A stretch of 8,900 nt of DNA from HLUCCA09 sp039189975. GTDB lineage: Bacteria > Pseudomonadota > Alphaproteobacteria > Rhodobacterales > Rhodobacteraceae. The stretch lies in assembly GCA_039189975.1 (NCBI GenBank), contig JBCCYI010000192.1:1-8900 (forward strand). Direction: 5' to 3'. The notes under the pieces were generated by a model, which saw nothing but the letters and a program-made list of their open reading frames with translations, made no database searches and was not told where the DNA came from. How positions within the stretch are numbered: the stretch's first letter is position 1; the number at the start of each line of letters is the position of its first letter. A program made the position numbers and the translations under genes. This document shows, piece by piece, positions 1 through 4,757 of this stretch.

Positions 1-1
1 C

Positions 2-46
2 CCCGGCCCGCCCCAGTCCCGCTACAGCGTCACGGCGGTAAGCTGA
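2..46 (+). CDS. Possible 3' end of an unidentified gene (partial)
   Basis: An open frame enters the window from the left and ends at TGA 44-46, giving the C-terminal residues PGPPQSRYSVTAVS. Thirteen of its 14 sense codons end in G or C, which fits coding DNA in this genome. It would be convergent with the DUF2147 gene at 83-475. Fourteen residues are too few to identify a family, and a chance open frame in GC-rich DNA cannot be excluded. Confidence 0.3.
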   Translation, partial: PGPPQSRYSVTAVS

Positions 47-68
47 TTGTGGATGCGCGATGCGTGTC

Positions 69-82
69 AGAAGACCACTTCT
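69..82. repeat. Short inverted repeat between convergent ends
   Basis: AGAAG (69-73), loop ACCA, CTTCT (78-82) form a 5-bp stem immediately beyond the stop codon of the minus-strand DUF2147 gene. It could act as a weak terminator or 3'-end stabiliser for that gene. There is no T-run on either side, so intrinsic termination is doubtful. Confidence 0.25.
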
Positions 83-475
83 CTACGGCACACGCGACCA
101 CGTCTGGGTCCGGCACACCCCCATCGCGTTGCAGGCGCGCATCGTCATGCTGGCGCCGGAGACACGGATCGTCGCCGCGAACTTGGCTTTCATCAGCGGG
201 ACATAGACCTCGCCGGTGTATGCACCGCTTGCATCCTTGGCAAAATCAAAGAGGATCTGGCGCCCCACATTGGGTGTTGTGATCTGCGCCCCTGTCTTGT
301 CATGGGCCCGAACAATCGTTCCGCAAAAGGCGACGCCGCAAGGCGTTACTTGCACGTCCCCGGTCTGTCCCTTGCGATCCGGCTCAGTCCGCCAATCCCC
401 GCGCAGATCTCCCGCCGACGCTGTCCCCGCAGCCAGAAACGCCGCCAAGACGGTCGAGAAAAGCCCTGGTTTCAT
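83..475 (-). CDS. Secreted DUF2147-family protein (copy A)
   Basis: A 130-residue protein of unknown biochemical function. Residues 1-21 are a Sec-type signal peptide (Lys2, hydrophobic core, cleavage near AGTASA), so the mature product of about 109 residues should be periplasmic. The mature part starts with the DUF2147-like G-x-W segment (LRGDWRTEP) and has a central G(R/K)xxxxD segment and a C-terminal C-R-T-Q-T-W. Four cysteines at 46, 51, 115 and 121 match the spacing in the neighbouring paralogue and probably form disulfides. I chose the ATG at 475 because AGGAGG lies 7 bases upstream and the signal peptide begins there; a longer in-frame start at 823 would run through the neighbouring gene. 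It lies 89 bases downstream of its paralogue in the same orientation, so the two may be co-transcribed. Family assignment is by recognition, not by search. Confidence 0.8.
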   Translation of the reverse strand: MKPGLFSTVLAAFLAAGTASAGDLRGDWRTEPDRKGQTGDVQVTPCGVAFCGTIVRAHDKTGAQITTPNVGRQILFDFAKDASGAYTGEVYVPLMKAKFAATIRVSGASMTMRACNAMGVCRTQTWSRVP

Positions 476-550
476 GGCGCACCCTCCTCTCTCACGGCGC
501 AAGAGTAGCCCGGCAGCGCAGCCAATGCCAACCCGCCGTGTTGTCCGCCA

Positions 551-566
551 GAGCGTCAAGACGCTC
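551..566 (-). repeat. Inverted repeat overlapping a stop codon
   Basis: GAGCGTC and GACGCTC are perfectly complementary 7-base arms with only AA/TT between them. The minus-strand stop codon of DUF2147 copy B (567-565) overlaps the edge. In RNA the loop would open to about six bases, leaving a 5-bp stem. No T-run follows on the minus strand, so this is more likely an mRNA-stabilising or pausing hairpin between the two DUF2147 genes than a full terminator. Confidence 0.3.
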
Positions 567-951
567 AGTTCACGCGGTGCCACTCCTGGCTCCGACAGAT
601 CGGACCAACACAGCCCGACACGCTCAGCCTGTCCCCCGAGAGCGCCATCTTCGAACGGTAGACTTTGTCGCGGTCTGGAGCCCAGATCCGCCCCCCCGAA
701 TAAGCGCCCGCGCCGGCCGCTGTCATATCCCAGATCATGCGCTTGCCCGTGACATCGGACGCGACCTCGCCGCCGCTTGCATCGAAGGCCTGGTCCAGCA
801 CACCGCATATCTCGGCCCCGCATGCATAGATACGCACATGCGCAAAGTTGCCGTCGTCACCGGGCTGTGTTTTCCACATCCCGAGTACCGGGTCGGCCGA
901 GGCCATCGCGCCCAGCATGGCAAGGGGCATCGCCCATAGCACCATCTTCAT
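565..951 (-). CDS. Secreted DUF2147-family protein (copy B)
   Basis: A 128-residue paralogue of the protein at 83-475. Residues 1-19 (MKMVLWAMPL... to AMASA) form a signal peptide, so it is predicted periplasmic. The mature chain has DPVLGMWKTQPGDDGN at the N-terminus, a C-x4-C pair (Cys44, Cys49), a GKRMIWDM segment (69-76), and a second C-x4-C pair (Cys114, Cys119) before a final QEWHRVN. These landmarks line up one-to-one with copy A, which indicates tandem duplication. Start choice: GGGAGG precedes two consecutive ATGs (954 and 951). The second has the better 6-base spacing, so 951 is preferred; a still longer start at 978 has no supporting site. The gene is divergent from hisA. DUF2147 has no established activity known to me. 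Confidence 0.8.
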   Translation of the reverse strand: MKMVLWAMPLAMLGAMASADPVLGMWKTQPGDDGNFAHVRIYACGAEICGVLDQAFDASGGEVASDVTGKRMIWDMTAAGAGAYSGGRIWAPDRDKVYRSKMALSGDRLSVSGCVGPICRSQEWHRVN

Positions 952-1020
952 CATGTTCCTCCCAATCATCGTGACCATCCTGAGCCGACGCCGCAGCCCG
1001 CATCAAGCGTGACGTGACGA

Positions 1021-1052
1021 CCTTTGCATCCTGCTGCGTGCCATGGCAAAGG
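1021..1052. repeat. Inverted repeat in the hisA leader
   Basis: CCTTTGC (1021-1027) and GCAAAGG (1046-1052) are perfect 7-base complements separated by 18 bases. Two more pairs (AT/AT) can form if one G bulges. The structure sits 9 bases upstream of the hisA Shine-Dalgarno (1062-1068), in the intergenic region between the divergent DUF2147 copy B and hisA. It could be an operator or an mRNA hairpin. There is no T-run, and nothing further shows what it does. Confidence 0.3.
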
Positions 1053-1075
1053 CCGCGCAACAAAGGAGTGCGCCG

Positions 1076-1795
1076 ATGATCCTCTATCCCGCGATCGACC
1101 TGAAGGACGGGCAATGCGTCCGCCTGCTGCGTGGAGAGATGTCGCAAGCGACCGTCTTTGGCGATGATCCAGCCGCCCAGGCACGCCGCTTTGTCGAGGC
1201 CGGCTGCGCGTGGTTGCACCTGGTCGACCTCAATGGCGCCTTCGCCGGTACGCCCGTGAATGGCGCAGCTGTGCGCGCGATCCTCGACGCAGTGGATGTT
1301 CCGGTCCAGCTCGGGGGTGGGATCCGAACGCTCGACACGATCGATATGTGGCTGGAGGCGGGGGTAGCCCGTGTGATCCTCGGTACCGTTGCCGTCGAGG
1401 ACCCGGAGCTGGTGCGGGCCGCCGCGCGTGCACACCCCGGGCGCATCGCTGTCGGGCTCGACGCGCGCAACGGCCGCGTCGCCACGCGGGGCTGGGCCGA
1501 AGAGACCGACATGCGGGTGACCGATCTCGCGCGCGCCTTCGAGGACGCCGGGATCGATGCGATCATCTACACAGACATTGACCGCGACGGTGCCATGCAA
1601 GGCCCGAACACCGCTGCCACGGCGGCGCTGGCGAAGGCTGTCTCGGTGCCTGTGATCGCGTCGGGTGGAGTCTCCTCCCTCGACGATCTGATCGCATTGC
1701 GGGACGCGGGCTCGATTGCTGGGGCGATTTCCGGCCGCGCGCTCTACGATGGCAAGCTCGATCTTGCCGACGCACTGGCGGCGCTCGGCGCCTGA
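1076..1795 (+). CDS. hisA: HisA, phosphoribosylformimino-5-aminoimidazole carboxamide ribotide isomerase
   Basis: Cytoplasmic (beta/alpha)8-barrel enzyme that isomerises ProFAR to PRFAR, the fourth step of histidine biosynthesis. The 239 residues are the normal HisA length. Visible motifs are MILYPAIDLKDG with catalytic Asp8, QLGGGIR (79-84), VGLDARNG with the second catalytic Asp129, YTDIDRDG (165-172), the phosphate-binding SGGV (196-199) and GRALYDGK (220-227). The start at 1076 is set by AAAGGAG at 1062-1068, 7 bases upstream, and by the family N-terminus; an in-frame ATG at 1043 would add 11 residues atypical of HisA. HisA normally hands its product to HisF/HisH, and hisF often follows hisA directly in related bacteria. 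Here no hisF is present: the gene is followed by a structured non-coding stretch and a convergent gene, so hisF must lie elsewhere or upstream of this window. Confidence 0.97.
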   Translation: MILYPAIDLKDGQCVRLLRGEMSQATVFGDDPAAQARRFVEAGCAWLHLVDLNGAFAGTPVNGAAVRAILDAVDVPVQLGGGIRTLDTIDMWLEAGVARVILGTVAVEDPELVRAAARAHPGRIAVGLDARNGRVATRGWAEETDMRVTDLARAFEDAGIDAIIYTDIDRDGAMQGPNTAATAALAKAVSVPVIASGGVSSLDDLIALRDAGSIAGAISGRALYDGKLDLADALAALGA

Positions 1796-2104
1796 CACGC
1801 GCGCCCCTCAGCTCGCCTGCACTATCCCCTGCTTAGCCCCACGTGCTGATGCCCCGCGACACCGCCGCGTTCACACCCCGCGCCAGGAGCACGTAGGCCA
1901 TCGTCTAGCGCAAACGCGCCCCGTGTCGTCAGACACGGGGCGCCCGGGAGCCCGCCATGACGGGCGGACCGGCCCTCGTCTCCGATGGTCTTAGGTCCCT
2001 AGAAAGCAAGCCGCGCTGGCCAGCCGACCCGCGATAGCGCGGCGGCGCGTGACTACGCGGCATCCCGCAGATCCGGCGCAGGACGCAAAAGCCACAAGGC
2101 CCCG
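1796..2104. other. Structured gene-free stretch between convergent hisA and the transglycosylase
   Basis: About 309 bases with no convincing gene. It holds a chain of GC hairpins: the perfect 12-bp stem at 1916-1943 (separate entry); GCCCG/CGGGC at 1950-1954 and 1961-1965; CCGCG-ATAG-CGCGG at 2029-2042; and CGCGT-GACT-ACGCG at 2046-2059. Open frames crossing it lack ribosome binding sites and recognisable protein sequence. I could not match the stretch to tRNA, SRP RNA, tmRNA or 6S RNA. Transcription-stop structures serving both converging genes are the simplest reading; an unrecognised structured RNA is possible. Confidence 0.45.
1916..1943. terminator. Perfect 12-bp GC hairpin, probable bidirectional terminator
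   Basis: Arms GCGCCCCGTGTC (1916-1927) and GACACGGGGCGC (1932-1943) pair perfectly around a GTCA tetraloop. It lies 120 bases after the hisA stop and 161 bases beyond the stop of the convergent transglycosylase gene. On the minus strand it is followed by GTTTGCG, a weak T-stretch. On the plus strand no T-run follows. The stem is very stable, but the missing T-tract leaves termination strength uncertain. Confidence 0.5.
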
Positions 2105-3061
2105 TCACTCCCCTTGTGCGAGCCGGACCCCCTGTCGGAATACGCACCCGTCAGACACCAGCTGCGGCGGCGAAAGGCAAAGACCGCGCGCAAGCTCCCA
2201 CGCCGCAAGCACTTTGGGCACATAGTCCCGTGTTTCGGCATAGGGCGGCACGCCCGCGTTCTTGCCGACGGCGCCCTCACCTGCGTTGTAGCCTGCAAGG
2301 GCCAAAAGCACATCGCGCTCGAAGTGTCCCAGCAGCCATTCCAGATAAGCAACACCGCCACGGATGTTAGCCGCGGGCACCATCCGATCCGAGACGCCGA
2401 AGCGGTCCGCCGTTGCGGGCATCAGCTGCATCAGCCCCCCCGCGCCCGCATGGCTTACGGCATCCGCGCGCCCGGCGCTTTCCACGGCAATCACTGCAAG
2501 CACCAGCGCCGGGGAAACGTCGCGCCCTGCAGTCGCCGCCAGGATCTCCCGCCCATAGGTGTCCGCAATGCGTTGCAACGTGGCGAGGCGCGGCGCGGTC
2601 ACGCGCTGCCCCTCCGGCCCGCGGGAGAGCGCCGCGACAGAGCTCTCCAACCGGCCCGAGCTCGCACCCGTGAGCGCCGGGTCGACCAAATCCCAGTACC
2701 AGGCGTATGCGCCCACACGCGCAGCGCCATCCGCGTCTTTGGGCGCGGGGGTAGCTGCAAACGGGACATCCGGCCGTGCAGGCACTGCAGGGTTTGCCGC
2801 CAGGATCCGCGTTTGCCGCTCTGGATCAATCTGAACCGTGATGCGCCGCGCGCCGCCGTGCGACGCCCCGACCCCGATCCTCTTAAAGGTGAAGGACGGC
2901 GCTTCTTCGGCCCAAACGGGCTCCGGCGCCGCTACAACGCTGCTCCACACCAACACGACACATACGGGCATCACGGCGCGGAGCACGAATGCCCCAGCAC
3001 CCCTGGAAGCGGACGCCGCGCGCGGCGAACCGGCGGCGGCCGATGTCGGTAGATTGGTCAT
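2105..3061 (-). CDS. Secreted lytic transglycosylase (SLT domain, goose-lysozyme-like fold)
   Basis: A 318-residue exported enzyme that cleaves the glycan strands of peptidoglycan to 1,6-anhydromuropeptides. A positively charged N-terminus and hydrophobic segment (about residues 24-46) form a signal peptide or anchor ending near VWAEEA. The SLT domain covers roughly residues 165-290. It has VIAVESAG with catalytic Glu194, GAGGLMQLMPATA (206-218), GGVAYLEWLL (235-244), LALAGYNAGEGAV (253-265) and PPYAETRDYVPKV (272-284). Two C-terminal cysteines (295, 306) may form a disulfide. The start at 3061 has GAGG 7 bases upstream and places the signal sequence sensibly; in-frame ATGs at 3085 and 3211 would put a long unlikely tail before it. 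It is divergent from the pilin cluster across an AT-rich region, so a role in letting the pilus through the wall is possible but unproven. A general cell-wall turnover role fits equally well. Confidence 0.88.
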   Translation of the reverse strand: MTNLPTSAAAGSPRAASASRGAGAFVLRAVMPVCVVLVWSSVVAAPEPVWAEEAPSFTFKRIGVGASHGGARRITVQIDPERQTRILAANPAVPARPDVPFAATPAPKDADGAARVGAYAWYWDLVDPALTGASSGRLESSVAALSRGPEGQRVTAPRLATLQRIADTYGREILAATAGRDVSPALVLAVIAVESAGRADAVSHAGAGGLMQLMPATADRFGVSDRMVPAANIRGGVAYLEWLLGHFERDVLLALAGYNAGEGAVGKNAGVPPYAETRDYVPKVLAAWELARGLCLSPPQLVSDGCVFRQGVRLAQGE

Positions 3062-3435
3062 ATCTCTGCCTCGTGTCAGCGTCATGTCGCGCCGTTCCCG
3101 CAAAGGTGCCAGATCCGCGGCGTCAAAACCAGAGCAGGTGCGGTAGCCCAGCGATTCCTTCCGCCGCTGCAAGGCCGATAGCCGGCCAGACCACGCCAGA
3201 GTCTCCGCCAACGCGACAATATCCGTACAAAAAGTTAATTCAATTCAACACCGTAAACGACCGCCAAAAACGCATCATTCGCAGAACGAAAATCGTACGA
3301 TCCATAACAAAGTGTTGCCCCAATCCAACGGCCATATGCCCTCAGCCAAGGCGGACATCGGATCTCCCGAGTTTCTGGGAACCAACGAAAGCCGACAAGG
3401 CGTCTGTAACACTGTATCCTCTGGAGGGACCTGAT
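3062..3435. promoter_or_regulatory. AT-rich divergent control region between transglycosylase and pilin genes
   Basis: These 374 bases carry no convincing gene and must hold the promoters of both the minus-strand transglycosylase and the plus-strand pilin cluster. Composition drops sharply: only 31 of the 80 bases at 3231-3310 are G or C. Features seen are the repeated TTCAA/TTCAA around 3240-3246, a perfect 10-base palindrome ATCGTACGAT (3292-3301), and CATAAC (3303-3308), a possible -10 with no good -35. I could not place a convincing sigma-70 promoter for either gene. Confidence 0.5.
3292..3301. promoter_or_regulatory. Palindrome ATCGTACGAT, candidate operator
   Basis: A perfect 10-base palindrome in the low-GC control region, 135 bases before the first pilin start and 231 bases before the transglycosylase start. 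Its symmetry would suit a dimeric regulator serving both divergent genes. A 10-base palindrome can occur by chance, and I recognise no specific regulator for it. Confidence 0.25.
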
Positions 3436-3636
3436 ATGAACATTTTTGCCAAACTGAAGAACTTCTCCCAGGACGAAGACGGTGCGGTCACCGTTGACTG
3501 GGTGGTGCTGACCGCCGCACTCGTTGGCCTCGGTATCGCCGTGCTCGCCACCATCGAAGGCGGCCTCGAGCGCGTGTCGCAGGGCATCCAGGACGAGCTG
3601 TCCACCGACATCATCGACACCACGTTCGGCACCTAA
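3416..3636 (+). repeat. Tandem repeat unit 1 (leader plus pilin gene)
   Basis: This 221-base unit covers 20 bases of leader and the whole first pilin gene. It recurs at 3768-3988, exactly 352 bases downstream. The leader through the ATG matches at 20 of 23 positions, including GGAGGG at identical spacing. Similarity ends abruptly at the stop codon and just before the leader, so the duplication covers only the translation unit as now recognisable. Confidence 0.7.
3436..3636 (+). CDS. Flp/type IVb pilin-like protein, copy 1
   Basis: A 66-residue small pilin-like protein. Residues 1-16 (ending DEDG) look like a prepilin leader: basic residues Lys6 and Lys8, then an acidic cluster before Gly16. 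Cleavage after Gly16 would release a 50-residue mature chain starting AVTVDWVVLTAALVGLGIAV, the hydrophobic pilin helix. The remainder is polar (EGGLERVSQGIQDELS) and ends IIDTTFGT. Canonical Flp pilins have Glu at +5 and Tyr at +6; here these are Asp and Trp. GGAGG at 3423-3427, 8 bases before the ATG, fixes the start; the longer open frame back to 2989 is antisense to the transglycosylase. It is followed by a near-identical copy 151 bases on. Family membership is inferred from the leader-Gly-hydrophobic layout and the nearby cpaB. It would be processed by a TadV/CpaA-type peptidase and exported by Tad machinery not encoded here. Confidence 0.85.
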   Translation: MNIFAKLKNFSQDEDGAVTVDWVVLTAALVGLGIAVLATIEGGLERVSQGIQDELSTDIIDTTFGT

Positions 3637-3767
3637 TGAAGACGACCCGGGCAGCGTAGTCACTCGGCTGCGCCGCTCACCCCCTGGCCACATGGCCCCG
3701 CCGCATCACGCAAGGTTGCCCAGCACTTAGGCTGATCCCATGCCGACGCGGTCCTTATACGGCATAA

Positions 3768-3988
3768 ATCCTTTGGAGGGATCTGAAATGAACATCATCG
3801 CGAAGCTCAAGTCATTCGGCAAAGACGAAGACGGTGCGGTTACGGTCGACTGGGTCGTGCTGACCGCAGCGCTCGTTGGCCTTGGCATTGCCGTTCTGGC
3901 GACCATCGAGGGTGGCCTCGAGCGCGTGTCGCAAGGCATTCAGGACGAGCTGTCGTCCGACATCATCGACACGACGTTCGGCACCTAA
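3768..3988 (+). repeat. Tandem repeat unit 2 (leader plus pilin gene)
   Basis: Second copy of the unit at 3416-3636. In codons 13-66 the two copies differ by 18 synonymous third-position changes but only one amino-acid change (Thr57Ser). The duplication is therefore old, or the copies came separately, while the protein was held nearly constant by selection. Confidence 0.7.
3788..3988 (+). CDS. Flp/type IVb pilin-like protein, copy 2
   Basis: A 66-residue paralogue of copy 1, identical at 61 positions. The five differences are Phe4Ile, Asn9Ser, Ser11Gly, Gln12Lys and Thr57Ser; four fall in the leader that would be cut off after Gly16, so the predicted mature proteins differ at a single residue. 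It has the same AVTVDW start of the mature chain and the same IIDTTFGT end. GGAGG at 3775-3779, 8 bases before the ATG, sets the start; an in-frame ATG at 3740 would add 16 residues with no pilin leader character. No clear terminator separates copies 1 and 2, while a strong one follows copy 2, so the two are probably one transcription unit. Two copies may raise pilin dosage or be expressed under different conditions. Confidence 0.85.
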   Translation: MNIIAKLKSFGKDEDGAVTVDWVVLTAALVGLGIAVLATIEGGLERVSQGIQDELSSDIIDTTFGT

Positions 3989-4032
3989 GAGCCCAACGTC
4001 GGAGTGCAGCGGTTAGTTGCGCTCGTACATAG

Positions 4033-4072
4033 ATGGCCGCGTTCCCGCACGGGAGCGCGGCCATTTCGCTTT
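4033..4072 (+). terminator. Rho-independent terminator after the pilin pair
   Basis: ATGGCCGCG (4033-4041) pairs with CGCGGCCAT (4056-4064). Pairing continues inward through T-G and T-A to CCC/GGG around a GCAC tetraloop, giving a stem of about 14 bp. It is followed by TTTCGCTTT. This is the clearest intrinsic terminator in the window. It lies 44 bases after the stop of pilin copy 2, separating the pair from the third pilin gene. Confidence 0.85.
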
Positions 4073-4117
4073 GGCACCACACGACCACGGCACCAAGCTT
4101 AATGATCTCGAATCTAG

Positions 4118-4130
4118 AAACACGTTGTTT
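4118..4130. promoter_or_regulatory. Palindromic AAACA-CGT-TGTTT element
   Basis: AAACA (4118-4122) and TGTTT (4126-4130) are inverted around CGT, in the region between the terminator and the third pilin gene. It could be an operator for the third pilin or a minor hairpin. A second small hairpin, AGCCC (4134-4138) with GGGCT (4145-4149) followed by TTCG, lies just downstream. Neither is strong evidence of function. Confidence 0.25.
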
Positions 4131-4265
4131 TTCAGCCCTCTAAGGGGCTTTCGCCGCGTGCTCTGCCCAGTCTAACCTGCTTCTTGCCACAATTCCTTGT
4201 GAGCTTCATCGCAACGTAACTATGCCATGCGAGTGCCGGAGCGCTCGCGACTCGAGGAGTTAATG

Positions 4266-4463
4266 ATGTTTCAAAGTCCCCGACTGCGCACTTTCTTTAA
4301 AGACGAGTCCGGCGCCGTAACGGTTGACTGGGTCGTCATCACCGCCACGCTGTGTGGAATGACGCTCGCCATGATGTTGCTCTTCCGCGATGCGTTGAGC
4401 CCCCAGTCCGAAAACCTCGGCTCAGAGCTCCAACAATTCACGATCTCCACCACATTCGACTGA
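4266..4463 (+). CDS. Divergent Flp/type IVb pilin-like protein, copy 3
   Basis: A 65-residue protein of the same family as the two pilins upstream. It shares the 16-residue leader ending in Gly16 (here KDESG, closer to canonical Flp leaders), an identical AVTVDWVV start of the predicted mature chain, and a C-terminal STTFD resembling the DTTFG of the others. Between these landmarks it is quite different: the hydrophobic helix is methionine-rich (ITATLCGMTLAMMLLF, with Cys30) and the polar part is FRDALSPQSENLGSELQQF. The start at 4266 is preferred over the adjacent ATG at 4263 because AGGAG (4255-4259) is 6 bases away rather than 3. It lies after the terminator of the pilin pair and so has its own transcription. 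It may be a minor pilin or an alternative major one; the sequence cannot say which. Confidence 0.8.
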   Translation: MFQSPRLRTFFKDESGAVTVDWVVITATLCGMTLAMMLLFRDALSPQSENLGSELQQFTISTTFD

Positions 4464-4757
4464 CGCGATCTTTCGGGGCTCGGGCCTGGACGTCGGCCAC
4501 GTCGGCCCGGACCAGGCACGTTTCATCACACCGAGCAGATCCCGAGGGTTGCACAGTCCGGCGCGCAGCTCGCGCGGGTCCTCCGCTGCAAGCCCTGCGA
4601 TCTTCCTGACAGGGCAAACAAGCACCGCGCCTCTGCCATGCTTTCGCCGCAATAGATGGGGAATTTGGAAACAATATCTCTGATATGATCCAGGTCCCGG
4701 CCAGCGAGAGAGTGCCGCTTGCAGCGCCCTCACTGGCATCTAAAGGAAGGTTATCGA
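4464..4757. other. Gene-free gap between pilin 3 and cpaB
   Basis: These 294 bases hold no supportable gene; frames that cross it are continuations of antisense or out-of-frame readings. In related loci a prepilin peptidase gene often sits near here, but none is present. Seen in it are a 9-base tandem repeat ACGTCGGCC (4490-4498 and 4499-4507) and alternative stems CGGGCC/GGCCCG (4481-4486, 4504-4509) and GCCTGG/CCAGGC (4484-4489, 4512-4517), the last followed by ACGTTTC. These may form a weak terminator for pilin 3. The extended -10 promoter for cpaB is listed separately. Confidence 0.4.
4681..4689 (+). promoter_or_regulatory. Candidate extended -10 promoter for cpaB
   Basis: TGATATGAT contains TG, one base, then TATGAT, a 5-of-6 match to the sigma-70 -10 hexamer in extended form, which can work without a good -35. 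The surrounding bases are locally AT-rich. The predicted transcript start near 4696 gives a leader of about 60 bases to the cpaB ATG. No convincing -35 was found at normal spacing. Confidence 0.45.

Noticed and set aside
857..1798. Open minus-strand frame of 313 codons across hisA
   Set aside because: It lies opposite the clear hisA gene and overlaps the DUF2147 copy B gene. Its translation is Arg/His/Gly-rich with no family resemblance, as expected for antisense frames in GC-rich DNA.
2114..3052. Open plus-strand frame of 312 codons across the transglycosylase
   Set aside because: Antisense to a gene with intact SLT motifs; the product is rich in Arg, Pro and His and low-complexity, without a ribosome binding site.
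3234..3250. Possible CtrA binding site (TTAA-N7-TTAA type) before the pilin cluster
   Set aside because: TTAA is present, but the second half-site at the right spacing reads CAAC, too poor a match to call.
2989..3435. Longer N-terminal extension of pilin copy 1 (in-frame from 2989)
   Set aside because: The extension runs antisense to the transglycosylase start and through AT-rich control DNA. The internal ATG at 3436 has a strong ribosome binding site shared with copy 2.
3235..3693. Minus-strand frame of 152 codons opposite pilin copy 1
   Set aside because: Antisense to a pilin gene supported by its ribosome binding site, paralogues and synonymous substitution pattern.
4464..4757. Possible prepilin peptidase or small gene between pilin 3 and cpaB
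   Set aside because: No frame has a start, ribosome binding site and membrane-protein-like sequence; the gap is too short for a peptidase of the usual size.
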